Shown: positions 7,663 to 15,676 of the stretch, one piece after another | How the letters are laid out: every line of letters starts with the position of its first letter | Position numbering within the stretch: the first letter of the stretch is position 1 | Source: JACAEY01 sp049700155 | GTDB taxonomy: Bacteria > Nitrospirota > Thermodesulfovibrionia > Thermodesulfovibrionales > SM23-35 | NCBI GenBank assembly: GCA_049700155.1 | Contig: JBNAVX010000043.1 | Location: forward strand, 1-19,357 | Length of the DNA: 19,357 nt | Direction of reading: 5' to 3' | Translations under genes and position numbers: made by a program | The notes under the pieces: generated by a model | What the model was told of the DNA's origin: nothing | The model's input: the letters and a program-made list of their open reading frames with translations, nothing else | The model's database searches: none

Positions 7663-8307
7663 CTATTGAGGCCTATATGGTGTTTTTCTGGATGGTGTTA
7701 CACCCTGTTCCACCCTTTGAGGCATTGTGGTCTTCTGCTGCGGAGGAGAAACCTGTGGTTGGGTAGCCGGTGTAGGAACACTACCTTCCCTATCTTTCTT
7801 CATAGCTGGGTCAATTACTTTAACTATAAGAGACTCTTCTCCTTTTACCATTAAGACATGTTCCTGATCTATCTCCTTTAATATATAACCGCTCATAGAA
7901 TCACCTATTTTCAGAGCTGTCTGTCTCTTCCCCCTTCCTGGTGTTGAACGGGGTGATTTTTTATCTTCCATATAGGCGATACTTATATCATCTGATATCA
8001 GAGTGCCATAAAGAACGAATTCTGGTTTTGGTAGGGGTTGTTCTTCTTTTTTCTCTGGAGGGATTATCCTTTGAGGGTGAAATAGATTATGTTCTGCTAT
8101 CATCATATAATCTGAAGGAGATTGTGCAGGGCTTTCAGAGGGTATCTCCTCTTTTGTCTCCTGGATATTTTTAGGAGTGATAGTATTAAGCTTTACCTTT
8201 ATATTGACCAGAGGGAGAATTACATAATTAGCTATAAGAAGAGCTATGACTAAAAGAATAATATTAAGTAGATTGATGTTTCTCAGGAGGACCTTTAATC
8301 TGCCCAT
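7663..8307 (-). CDS. gspC: Type II secretion inner-membrane protein GspC-like (also resembles PilP)
   Basis: Predicted bitopic inner-membrane protein that would connect the platform to the secretin. It is 214 aa: a short cytoplasmic N-terminus, one membrane segment (about 13-31), a linker, then an HR-type beta domain from about 70 to 165 opening with AEHNLFHPQR and PEFVLYGTLISDD, the pattern that identifies GspC/PilP homology regions. The last 45 residues are Pro/Gln-rich and no PDZ domain is present, unlike classical GspC. The ATG follows the gspM stop by one base (TAAGATG). It is the last gene of the gspE-to-gspC operon and converges on gspD. The assignment rests on the HR pattern and position; gspC and pilP cannot be separated with certainty. 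Confidence 0.8.
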   Translation of the reverse strand: MGRLKVLLRNINLLNIILLVIALLIANYVILPLVNIKVKLNTITPKNIQETKEEIPSESPAQSPSDYMMIAEHNLFHPQRIIPPEKKEEQPLPKPEFVLYGTLISDDISIAYMEDKKSPRSTPGRGKRQTALKIGDSMSGYILKEIDQEHVLMVKGEESLIVKVIDPAMKKDREGSVPTPATQPQVSPPQQKTTMPQRVEQGVTPSRKTPYRPQ

Positions 8308-8308
8308 C

Positions 8309-8860
8309 TTATTTCCCTGCTGTTAATGCTTCCACATCTAATTTTACCATAAGGTCTCTCGGTTCCCTGTAATTTCTTATCCTCGCATCAAGCTCTTTGA
8401 TAACAAGATAAGGGGTTCGTGTTTCAATAGAATATATTATCTCACTCAGTGCCCTTGAATCAGGTATAACAGAATCTACACTTACACTAATCACCTTGAA
8501 TTTACCAAGGTCTTCCTGTTTTCCAACCCTTTCGCTTGATATAGTTCCTCCTCTTCCTGTAATTGCACTCTTAACTATCTCCTGTAACTGTGCTGCTGCT
8601 AGAGAGGGGGTCTGCCCCTCTATTAGTTTTGAGTCCTCAGCTTTTCTTTGTTCCTTCAGTTTAGCAAGTCTCTTTTCAAGATAAGGTTTTTCAGAGATTA
8701 GGTTGATATATTTTTCGAGTGTCTTTGCCTTAATCGCCTGTTCCTCTTTAATTGTGGCTATCTCAGCTTGTATTCTCAGATATCCGTACTGGTATACAAG
8801 GAGAATAGCAAGAATAATAACAAGAGGAATGGAAAATATTATTATCTTACTCTTCTTCAT
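8309..8860 (-). CDS. gspM: Type II secretion protein GspM-like (PilO fold)
   Basis: Predicted inner-membrane assembly protein that partners GspL. It is 183 aa: one membrane segment (about 7-26), a charged predicted coiled coil (about 30-75), then an alpha/beta domain of the ferredoxin-like type seen in GspM and PilO, with LQEIVKSAI and SLSE-like helices and strands such as FKVISVSVDSVI. It overlaps the end of gspL by 14 nt and precedes gspC by one base, so the three are probably translated together. Sequence identity in this family is low; topology and position between gspL and gspC carry most of the weight. Confidence 0.78.
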   Translation of the reverse strand: MKKSKIIIFSIPLVIILAILLVYQYGYLRIQAEIATIKEEQAIKAKTLEKYINLISEKPYLEKRLAKLKEQRKAEDSKLIEGQTPSLAAAQLQEIVKSAITGRGGTISSERVGKQEDLGKFKVISVSVDSVIPDSRALSEIIYSIETRTPYLVIKELDARIRNYREPRDLMVKLDVEALTAGK

Positions 8861-10406
8861 CTTCTGATGACCCTCCTACTGATGGTTTTCTTGCTTCCTC
8901 TTTTTTTATGCCTTCTATCTCCATCTTGATTATGAATCTATCAGCATTCTGCCTTGTATCTCTGAAAGTAGGAGATGCAAACTCAGCCTTTCTGAAATAC
9001 TTAGAAGCCTCAAGTTTTGAGAGAAGACCGGTTGCCGAGCTCGCATATCCCTCAATCTCAACTGCAGACTGTATAATCCTAACCCTCGTCAGCCAAGTAG
9101 TATCAGGAAGGATGTTTGTAAGCTCTTTAAGTATATTTAAAGCTAAGGGCTTATTTTCTTTGAAATTCCTTATTGTTGATACTTCCTCATTTAGTGCCTC
9201 TATATCCTTTTTCAATGCCTCAATCGCCTTTACATCATCTTTTTTCAGGCTTATCTGCTGATCAATCTGTTCAAGCCTCTTCTTCTCTATCCTGAGAGGC
9301 GCAACCATATAAAAAGCATACATACCTAAAATTATCAGAATAAGTAAGGTTGTTAAGACAAAAGGCGTCTTCTGCCTTTCAAGTTTACCTTTTTTAAAGA
9401 GGTTTAGCCCATTTGATCTCTGCCAGAGAGATTCTATTAAACTTCCAAGTGATGCATATGATATATCTTTCACTGGGTCGGTAGATTTCATCTTGAGGTC
9501 TTTTTCATTTAAGTACTTAATAGGAAGATTTACCTTTGAGTTTAATACAGACTCAAAATCAGGCTTATTTTCTTTCATAAAAACAATAATCTGTGGTTTT
9601 TTCCCTTTACTTATAGCAAAGTCTGTTAATGGAGCAATTTCTGACAACACTGTCTCAGCTTTTATGGTCTCATCTTTTGTTGAAAAACTTCCTGTAAATG
9701 TCTCATAAACATAGCCATCAAAGATAAGACCACCCTCATACTCATTTTTATGGACAGAAAGGAAGATTATGTCCCCTTTCTCATAAAAGTATCTACATAG
9801 AGAGCTCAAAGATGAAAGACTTACTGTAAGTTTCTTAATATTAATACCTCTTTCTCTTAATGCATCGAGATAAGGTTTAATTAAATCAAGTTTAGCAGCG
9901 GCTATCAGAATGGTGAGTTTGCCTTCTTCCTCTTTTATGACCCTGAAGTCATAGAAGGCATCCTCAGTGTTGAATGGAGTAATCCTGTCCAGTTCATATG
10001 AAACGACCTCAGAGAGGTTCTCTCTTACTGTAGATGGAAACTCCACAGTCTTCATAACTGCCCATGCCTTTGGAATGTTCAGGGTAACTTCTGCATTCCC
10101 TGTATTTAAGTTATTAATGGCAAAAGTTAGGGAAGAAGCAACGCTCTCAGGAGTGGGGTATCTTTCCTCCTCTGTTGGATATCTTCTGAATCCTTTTATT
10201 TTTACCCTTGACAAGAATCTTGAACCATAAAGAACAGATAGCCCGCCTTTTTCGATTGATGCACAGATAGCTTTTTTGGGCAGAATTCTATCATCAGCAG
10301 GACTAAAGGTAAGGATATTCCAGAAAGGTGTCCATATCTTTTTCAGTTTTAAGGCTGAATCAGATGCAATAGAGACAAATTTTCTGATAGACGCTATCCC
10401 TGTCAT
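8847..10406 (-). CDS. gspL: Type II secretion protein GspL, PilM-PilN-like fusion
   Basis: Inner-membrane protein that recruits the GspE ATPase. At 519 aa it has three visible parts. The first is a cytoplasmic actin-like (PilM-type) domain of about residues 45-320, with AICASIEKGGLSVLYG and SYELDRITPFN, the typical PilM/GspL membrane-targeting pattern. The second is one membrane segment (about 348-368). The third is a coiled coil (about 371-417) followed by a PilN-like periplasmic domain, with LNILKELTNILPDTTWLTR and VEIEGYASS. In type IV pili the same parts are two proteins, PilM and PilN. The ATG overlaps the gspK stop (ATGA, 10403-10406). Confidence 0.87.
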   Translation of the reverse strand: MTGIASIRKFVSIASDSALKLKKIWTPFWNILTFSPADDRILPKKAICASIEKGGLSVLYGSRFLSRVKIKGFRRYPTEEERYPTPESVASSLTFAINNLNTGNAEVTLNIPKAWAVMKTVEFPSTVRENLSEVVSYELDRITPFNTEDAFYDFRVIKEEEGKLTILIAAAKLDLIKPYLDALRERGINIKKLTVSLSSLSSLCRYFYEKGDIIFLSVHKNEYEGGLIFDGYVYETFTGSFSTKDETIKAETVLSEIAPLTDFAISKGKKPQIIVFMKENKPDFESVLNSKVNLPIKYLNEKDLKMKSTDPVKDISYASLGSLIESLWQRSNGLNLFKKGKLERQKTPFVLTTLLILIILGMYAFYMVAPLRIEKKRLEQIDQQISLKKDDVKAIEALKKDIEALNEEVSTIRNFKENKPLALNILKELTNILPDTTWLTRVRIIQSAVEIEGYASSATGLLSKLEASKYFRKAEFASPTFRDTRQNADRFIIKMEIEGIKKEEARKPSVGGSSEDEEE

Positions 10407-11389
10407 CTCTTTATGACTGCAGGACTTTTATAATAAATATATCTGTATTGATTATTACCCTCAATTATAACAGTTGCTTTGATACCAAAGCCTTTTTTTT
10501 CATCTTCCTTATAACCAATAGATTCTATGGTAAATCTATTTGAGGCTCCTGCACTGAGATATTTCGACATAAGAGAATAGTTTGCACCGAGTATTGGTTG
10601 AATTTCTGCAAGGTTCAGTATCTCTTTTTCTTCCCTGTATTCTATTATGGCATCTGCAATCTCAGGAGTCATCCCGGGAATTGCCATAAGAACCTCTTTT
10701 GGAGCTGCATTAATATTAATCTGACTTCTACCTGAATTGATTGTAACGAATTCTATCAACCCTCTCCGTTCTTTATCACCATAAAGGATCTCCTGAGTAA
10801 TTCCTTTGACTAATATCAGCTCTTCTAAGGTATCAAAATTGGCATTTTTTGTTTTATATGGATTAGGAAGGGACATATAATATTCATCTTCTGCACCATT
10901 TAGATGTAGCAGGTCATCTGAATCTTTCCAGTCAAGTATGCAATCTACTATTGTATTTGTTTCATCTTCGGGAATCTCAAGGTTCTTCAGAAGGTTTCTT
11001 AAGAGATCTGAATTGGCATCTGTTATCATATTTATATCAATCTTTCCCGCTTCATCTGTTATCCTAACTGAGTAATTTCCATCTCCCAACTGACCTTTAT
11101 AAGGTGTTCCATCTATTTTCCATCTTTCAGTTTCTTCAAATGTAACATTCATGCCAATATTTTGCAATCTGTAGAAAAGTTCCATGATGGCTCTCTCAAT
11201 ACCTGCTTCTGCAAGAAATCTCTTTTCAGCACCTTCTTTAAAAGATAAAGTGGAATAAGTCTCAGTCCTTGTCATAGATGAAAATGACAAAGCAATCACC
11301 ATAAGTATGGTCAATACCCATAGGACCATTAGAAGAGCTATACCTTTCTGAGAAGTTATGTCATTGTGAATGAAATTAGGCAATCTCAT
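10403..11389 (-). CDS. gspK: Type II secretion minor pseudopilin GspK
   Basis: Tip pseudopilin that caps the pseudopilus. It is 328 aa and starts with a 16-residue leader ending in QKG, followed by the hydrophobic IALLMVLWVLTILMVIAL segment. The Glu normally at position +5 is missing, as is usual for GspK and consistent with the tip position. The large periplasmic part shows the family pattern: AGIERAIMELFYR, the DEAGKIDINM segment, an acidic CILDWKDSDD patch and a helix-hairpin-helix-like region near INAAPKEVLMAIPGM. It begins one base after the gspJ stop (TAAGATG) and overlaps gspL by 4 nt. Confidence 0.93.
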   Translation of the reverse strand: MRLPNFIHNDITSQKGIALLMVLWVLTILMVIALSFSSMTRTETYSTLSFKEGAEKRFLAEAGIERAIMELFYRLQNIGMNVTFEETERWKIDGTPYKGQLGDGNYSVRITDEAGKIDINMITDANSDLLRNLLKNLEIPEDETNTIVDCILDWKDSDDLLHLNGAEDEYYMSLPNPYKTKNANFDTLEELILVKGITQEILYGDKERRGLIEFVTINSGRSQININAAPKEVLMAIPGMTPEIADAIIEYREEKEILNLAEIQPILGANYSLMSKYLSAGASNRFTIESIGYKEDEKKGFGIKATVIIEGNNQYRYIYYKSPAVIKR

Positions 11390-11390
11390 C

Positions 11391-12101
11391 TTATTCTTCT
11401 GTCTCTGTATCTCCTAAACCAGTTTTTACTCGGGCAACTGATACCCTTACACGAACAGGAATTATAAGGGAAAAATCTGTTTTTCCATTAATGAGATGGA
11501 GACGTATTTTTTCTGGGAGGCTTAAAGTGTCTGTCCATTCCTCAACCCACTTGCCTTCTTCTTCAGTAGGGTCTTTGTAGAAATAATCAAAATATATCTC
11601 ATCAAACGTATCAAAGAGCCTAACTTCTTTACCACCTTCTGTACCCAATATATTTTCAGATACATATAAAACTTGCTTACCGGTTTCTTCAGTGGTTATA
11701 TCATATGAGACATCTACATATCCTTTTTGGACCCCCCATATAGAGTAGTTTGTAGAAAAGTGCATTGATTGCCTGTTTCCAGAGAAATTGGATTCCTGAA
11801 CGCCTTCTTCAGTGAATGTTATAGGAAGGAGAGATTGAATCTGCGAGTTGATGATATTTAAAGATGTTCTGTATCTTTCAAGAGACTCTGTCTTTTTTTC
11901 ACCTGCATCTACTGAACGAAACCCAAGCCTCATAGCACTGGCTATGATTAATATAATGATTACAAGGATTACGATAGAGATGAGGAGTTCAAGTAGTGTA
12001 AAGCCTCTTTCAGAATTGTGAATTGCATAATATTTTTCTTCTTTTAAATCTTGCGTTTTGCGTTTTGAGTTTTGAGTTTTGAGTTTTAAATTCAGTATCA
12101 T
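11391..12101 (-). CDS. gspJ: Type II secretion minor pseudopilin GspJ, with long leader
   Basis: Minor pseudopilin of the tip complex. It is 236 aa with cleavage motif RG|FTLLELLISIVILVII at residues 32-33|34, Glu at +5, and a C-terminal domain rich in beta strands; the order H-I-J-K supports the assignment. The leader is unusually long: 33 residues, where pseudopilin leaders are generally well under 20. Its codons consist largely of 7-bp repeats (12053-12087 and 12013-12026). The ATG lies one base after the gspI stop, and no in-frame ATG, GTG or TTG lies nearer the cleavage site. The only nearer candidate would be a rare ATT start, giving a 7-residue leader. Confidence 0.88.
   Translation of the reverse strand: MILNLKLKTQNSKRKTQDLKEEKYYAIHNSERGFTLLELLISIVILVIIILIIASAMRLGFRSVDAGEKKTESLERYRTSLNIINSQIQSLLPITFTEEGVQESNFSGNRQSMHFSTNYSIWGVQKGYVDVSYDITTEETGKQVLYVSENILGTEGGKEVRLFDTFDEIYFDYFYKDPTEEEGKWVEEWTDTLSLPEKIRLHLINGKTDFSLIIPVRVRVSVARVKTGLGDTETEE
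12013..12087. repeat. 7-bp tandem repeats inside the gspJ leader coding region
   Basis: On the plus strand, 12053-12087 consists of five exact 7-bp units: GCGTTTT twice, then GAGTTTT three times. A second pair, GAATTGT and GAATTGC, lies at 12013-12026. Read on the minus strand they encode the Lys/Gln/Thr/Asn-rich part of the GspJ leader and the residues just before its cleavage site. Because 7 is not a multiple of 3, the encoded peptide has a 7-residue period. Confidence 0.85.
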
Positions 12102-12102
12102 C

Positions 12103-12486
12103 TTATATCTTTTTATTCACAATCTTCATCGTTCTTAGTGTCAGAGACTTATTTTTCATATTTTTTGCCCATGAGACTGTTAATGTAACTTCAAATGCCC
12201 TGACCTGCAGGTTCTCAGTTCTGTCTTTAAGTCCCTCATTTATTGATACATCCATCCTGTACCCATCATCAGTTATCTCAGTCCATGATTTCTCTGAAAT
12301 GTCTTTATCATCAAGTATCTCTCTCATCTTTGCCTCAGCCTTCGAGACTGCAAATACATAGTCTTCAGAAGCAGAAAGAGATCTAAGGTTTGCAGAGAAG
12401 AGTTGAAGGATGATTGTTATTGCAATGCCAAGTATTGAAAGTGCTACAAGAATCTCAAGAAGTGTAAAACCCCTCTTACTTTTCAT
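12103..12486 (-). CDS. gspI: Type II secretion minor pseudopilin GspI
   Basis: Minor pseudopilin that nucleates the tip with GspJ and GspK. It is 127 aa with a 6-residue leader (MKSKRG), then FTLLEILVALSILGIAI, with Glu at +5. Residues such as AEAKMREIL and the strand pattern ending TLTVSWAKN match GspI. The start overlaps the gspH stop (ATGA, 12483-12486), and the stop is one base before the gspJ ATG. Confidence 0.93.
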   Translation of the reverse strand: MKSKRGFTLLEILVALSILGIAITIILQLFSANLRSLSASEDYVFAVSKAEAKMREILDDKDISEKSWTEITDDGYRMDVSINEGLKDRTENLQVRAFEVTLTVSWAKNMKNKSLTLRTMKIVNKKI

Positions 12487-12917
12487 CTTATGACTACTGA
12501 GCCGACGATAGGGTCAGGCTCTATATTTACTGTCTTCTTTTTGGTGGAGAGTACAATAGTCCCACCTTCTATCCCACCAGTTTCATAAAAGGAAAGAGAA
12601 TATTTCCCCTTAACAACATCCCCCAATAATGGGTCTATTATCTTTATATTTATATCGTCTGGAATATTCTTACTCATACCGCCTTTTATCCCATAAATTT
12701 TTGAATCAAGGTCTATTGTTATGGTCTGTCTTTCACTTTTAACGATAGCAATATTTCTGGCATATCTAATAGCTGATGATAATTCCCTTGCTACCGTATT
12801 GAGTCTGTTTGTGGGCATTGTATTAGTAAAAAAGATAGTTGAAAGACCGAATATAAGTGAGATAATGAATAGCACAAGGATTAACTCAAGAAGTGTGAAT
12901 CCATATTTATTTCTCAT
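12483..12917 (-). CDS. gspH: Type II secretion minor pseudopilin GspH
   Basis: Minor pseudopilin. From the ATG at 12917 it has a 6-residue leader MRNKYG, then FTLLELILVLFIISLIFGL with Glu at +5. The segment ARELSSAIRYARNIAIVKSE followed by TITIDLDSKIYGI is the GspH hallmark. It lacks the pattern around a conserved Gly-Arg-Tyr-Pro that marks the major pseudopilin GspG, so this is not a mislabelled gspG. A GTG immediately upstream (12920) overlaps the gspF stop as TAGTG and is an alternative start adding one residue. Confidence 0.9.
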   Translation of the reverse strand: MRNKYGFTLLELILVLFIISLIFGLSTIFFTNTMPTNRLNTVARELSSAIRYARNIAIVKSERQTITIDLDSKIYGIKGGMSKNIPDDINIKIIDPLLGDVVKGKYSLSFYETGGIEGGTIVLSTKKKTVNIEPDPIVGSVVIR

Positions 12918-12919
12918 CA

Positions 12920-14113
12920 CTAAAATGGTAGTTCTGTCATACTGAAGATTGCCATAAGCATAGAGATAACGATAAAACCAATAATCAGCCCCATCGTTAG
13001 GATAAGGGCAGGCTCAAATAATCCCATTAATCTCTTTACAGCGACTCTCAGGCTCCTCTCATATGTTGCTGCTACCTTCATGAGCATAGTGTCCAGTTGA
13101 CCTGTTTCTTCTCCTACCTTAATCATAGACAATGCAAGTGGTGGAAAGACATTTGCATTTGAAAGTGGAATTGTAATCCCCTTACCTTCTTTTGCACCTT
13201 TAAGAACACCATCTATTGCAGAAGCAATTATCTGGTTGCTGATAACTTCTTTAGCATTGCTCAATGCCTGAAGGAGTGGAACGCCACTTCTTAAAAGTGT
13301 TCCGAGTGTCCTGCAGAACCTTGCTGTCTCAAGCTTCTTAATAACATCACCCATTAGCTTGAGTTTGAAAGAATCCCATTTATATCTCCCTGTCTCAGAT
13401 TTTATGTAATTCTTGAAAAGGAACCAACATGTGATTATAAAGACCAAAACAGCCCACCAGTATGATTTAAGACTGTTACTAAAGGTAAGGATGATCTGTG
13501 TTGAAAGAGGCAAAGAACCACCGAGTTCATCAAAAATAGCAGAAAATTTTGGGAGAACATAGGTTAATAAAATAATGATGGAAATTCCACCTGCTACAGT
13601 AAGTATTATCGGATAAATCATTGCTGAAAAGATATGCTCTTTTAATTCCTTACTGGATTCAAGGAATTCATTCAGCTTATCAAGAACAACATCAAGGACA
13701 CCACCAGCCTCACCAGCCCTTATCATACTTACATAGAGCCTTGGGAATAACCTTGGATGTTTTGCAAGGGCATCAGAAAAGGAACTCCCTTCCCTAATTG
13801 ACCTCAGAATGGACTGGATTATATCTTTGATCTCTTTACTCTCTGATATCTCAGAGAGTATATTAAGGCTTCTATCTATAGGAAGTCCTGCACTAAGAAG
13901 TGCTGACAGTTCTGTTGTAAATGTTAAGAGGTCATTTTTTGTTGACCTGAGAGTAAGTCTTCTCTTAAGACCCTCTTTTGGAGCGTATACTTTTAGCGGA
14001 ATTACCCCGGTATTTTTCAGTCTCTCAATAGCAGTCTTTTCATCTACTGCTTCTATTATCCCTTCTATAATTGAACCTTCAAATGTAGTTGCCCTATATG
14101 AGAATATAGCCAA
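12920..14113 (-). CDS. gspF: Type II secretion inner-membrane platform protein GspF
   Basis: Polytopic platform protein that GspE acts on to extend the pseudopilus. At 397 aa it is the normal length, with two repeated T2SSF domains (about 65-187 and 265-390) and membrane segments near 166-187, 218-235 and 365-392. Family motifs FTTELSALLSAGLPI and FCRTLGTLLRSGVPLLQAL occur at equivalent places in the two repeats. The start is TTG (14113), directly abutting the gspE stop TAG; an AGGAG with about six bases of spacing supports it. Confidence 0.96.
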   Translation of the reverse strand: MAIFSYRATTFEGSIIEGIIEAVDEKTAIERLKNTGVIPLKVYAPKEGLKRRLTLRSTKNDLLTFTTELSALLSAGLPIDRSLNILSEISESKEIKDIIQSILRSIREGSSFSDALAKHPRLFPRLYVSMIRAGEAGGVLDVVLDKLNEFLESSKELKEHIFSAMIYPIILTVAGGISIIILLTYVLPKFSAIFDELGGSLPLSTQIILTFSNSLKSYWWAVLVFIITCWFLFKNYIKSETGRYKWDSFKLKLMGDVIKKLETARFCRTLGTLLRSGVPLLQALSNAKEVISNQIIASAIDGVLKGAKEGKGITIPLSNANVFPPLALSMIKVGEETGQLDTMLMKVAATYERSLRVAVKRLMGLFEPALILTMGLIIGFIVISMLMAIFSMTELPF

Positions 14114-15637
14114 CTATGTCTCCTGTGTTACCCTTAGGACCTCGCTTAAGGTTGTTATTCCCATCTTTACCTTTTTTGCACCGTCTTCAAGAAGGGTCTT
14201 CATGCCATGTCTCCTTGCCATTTCCCTGATCTGGTTAGAGTCTGCCCTCCTAAGAATCAATTTACGAATATCATCATCAACAACGAGTAATTCAAAGATT
14301 CCTGACCTACCATAATAGCCTGTAAAGGCACATTTCTCACACCTTCTACCTCTGAAAAGAGGTGCATCACTATCTATTCCGAGGATTGCTAATTCCTCCT
14401 TATCCGCTGCTGAAGGATCTACTTCTTTACAAGATGGACATATGACCCTCACAAGCCTCTGAGCAAGTATCCCCCTTATAGTTGAAGAAAGGAGAAAATT
14501 CTCAACACCCATATCAAGAAGTCTTGTTATTGCGCTTGGAGCATCATTTGTATGCAAAGTTGAGAAGACAAGGTGACCAGTAAGTGCTGATTGTATCGCA
14601 ATCTCTGCCGTCTCAAGGTCCCTGATCTCCCCTATCATGATGATGTCAGGGTCTTGTCTAACGATATGCCTGAGGGTATTCGCAAAGTTAAGACCTATCT
14701 GAGGCTTTACCTGAATCTGATTCACTCCTTTTAACTGGTATTCAACAGGATCTTCAACAGTTATTATCTTTTTGTCAGGAGAATTTATCTTCTGTAATGC
14801 ACCATACAAGGTTGTGGTCTTCCCACTTCCTGTTGGTCCTGTAACGAGTATTATTCCATTGGGTTTCTTAATAAGCTGGTTAAATACAAAGAGAGTTTCA
14901 GGAGAGAATCCTAAGAGGTCAAGGTCTATAACAATTCCTTCTTTATCGAGGAGCCTCATCACTACACTTTCACCATATAAAACAGGTATGGTTGAGACCC
15001 TTATGTCTATCTCTTTTTCACCTATCTTAAGCCTTATCCTTCCATCCTGTGGTAACCTCCTCTCTGCGATGTTCATCTTAGCCATTATCTTTATCCTTGA
15101 AACGATCGCAGCCTGGAGTTTTTTAGGTGCTGATTCTACATCATGAAGTACACCATCAATCCTGTACCTTATTTTTAACTCATCCTCAAAGGGCTCAATA
15201 TGGACATCGCTTGCCCTGCTTTCAACAGCCCTTGTTATGAATAGATTAACGAGCTTTATGATAGGTGCCTCAGAGGCAAGGTCTTTAAGATACCCTATAT
15301 CTTCCTCTTCCTCTCTGAGAAATTCGAAACCCTTTTCACCGATATCCTCTATAATCCGATTAATATTTTGCGATTCCTGTCCATAAAACCTTGAGATGTA
15401 TTCATCAAGCACCTCTGCATCGCTGGTATAAACCATTATCTCTGCTGATGTTGCTACACTCAGTGCATCAATAGTAGCTTTATCCTGAGGATTTGCCATT
15501 AAGACCTTTAGGATACTGTTCTTGAGTTCTAATGGAATTACTCTGTTCTCACGAATAAAACGTGAGGATATACCTTCAAGGACGATAGGAACCTTTGGCA
15601 GGTCTTCTGGTCTTAAGTAATGGATTTCCTGGATCAA
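14114..15637 (-). CDS. gspE: Type II secretion ATPase GspE (PilB family)
   Basis: Cytoplasmic hexameric ATPase that drives pseudopilus assembly. It is 507 aa: N-terminal GspE_N domain (about 1-90), then the ASDVHIEP motif of the secretion ATPase N2 region (142-149), Walker A GPTGSGKTT (267-275), Asp box near 288-299 with VEDPVEY, Walker B with catalytic Glu in IIMIGEIRDLETAE (332-345), His box HLVFSTLHTNDA (355-366), and the GspE/PilB zinc-binding tetracysteine C400, C403, C433, C436. The start is TTG (15637), preceded by AAGGAG. The gene opens the operon, 39 bp after the epimerase stop, with a perfect TATAAT in the gap. Confidence 0.97.
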   Translation of the reverse strand: MIQEIHYLRPEDLPKVPIVLEGISSRFIRENRVIPLELKNSILKVLMANPQDKATIDALSVATSAEIMVYTSDAEVLDEYISRFYGQESQNINRIIEDIGEKGFEFLREEEEDIGYLKDLASEAPIIKLVNLFITRAVESRASDVHIEPFEDELKIRYRIDGVLHDVESAPKKLQAAIVSRIKIMAKMNIAERRLPQDGRIRLKIGEKEIDIRVSTIPVLYGESVVMRLLDKEGIVIDLDLLGFSPETLFVFNQLIKKPNGIILVTGPTGSGKTTTLYGALQKINSPDKKIITVEDPVEYQLKGVNQIQVKPQIGLNFANTLRHIVRQDPDIIMIGEIRDLETAEIAIQSALTGHLVFSTLHTNDAPSAITRLLDMGVENFLLSSTIRGILAQRLVRVICPSCKEVDPSAADKEELAILGIDSDAPLFRGRRCEKCAFTGYYGRSGIFELLVVDDDIRKLILRRADSNQIREMARRHGMKTLLEDGAKKVKMGITTLSEVLRVTQET

Positions 15638-15656
15638 AATTTACTCCTTATTAAAA

Positions 15657-15665
15657 ATTATAACA
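15657..15665 (-). promoter_or_regulatory. Extended -10 promoter element for the gspE operon
   Basis: On the minus strand TGTTATAAT forms a perfect extended -10, about 20 bases upstream of the TTG start of gspE. No clear -35 box sits at the usual distance, which extended -10 promoters can tolerate. Any upstream contact would lie in the 3' end of the epimerase gene. Confidence 0.5.
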
Positions 15666-15676
15666 CAATCGTTTCA

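Noticed and set aside
13809..14315. 168-codon plus-strand frame across the gspE/gspF junction
   Set aside because: Antisense shadow of two well-supported genes; Ser/Leu/Phe-rich low-complexity translation without recognisable motifs.
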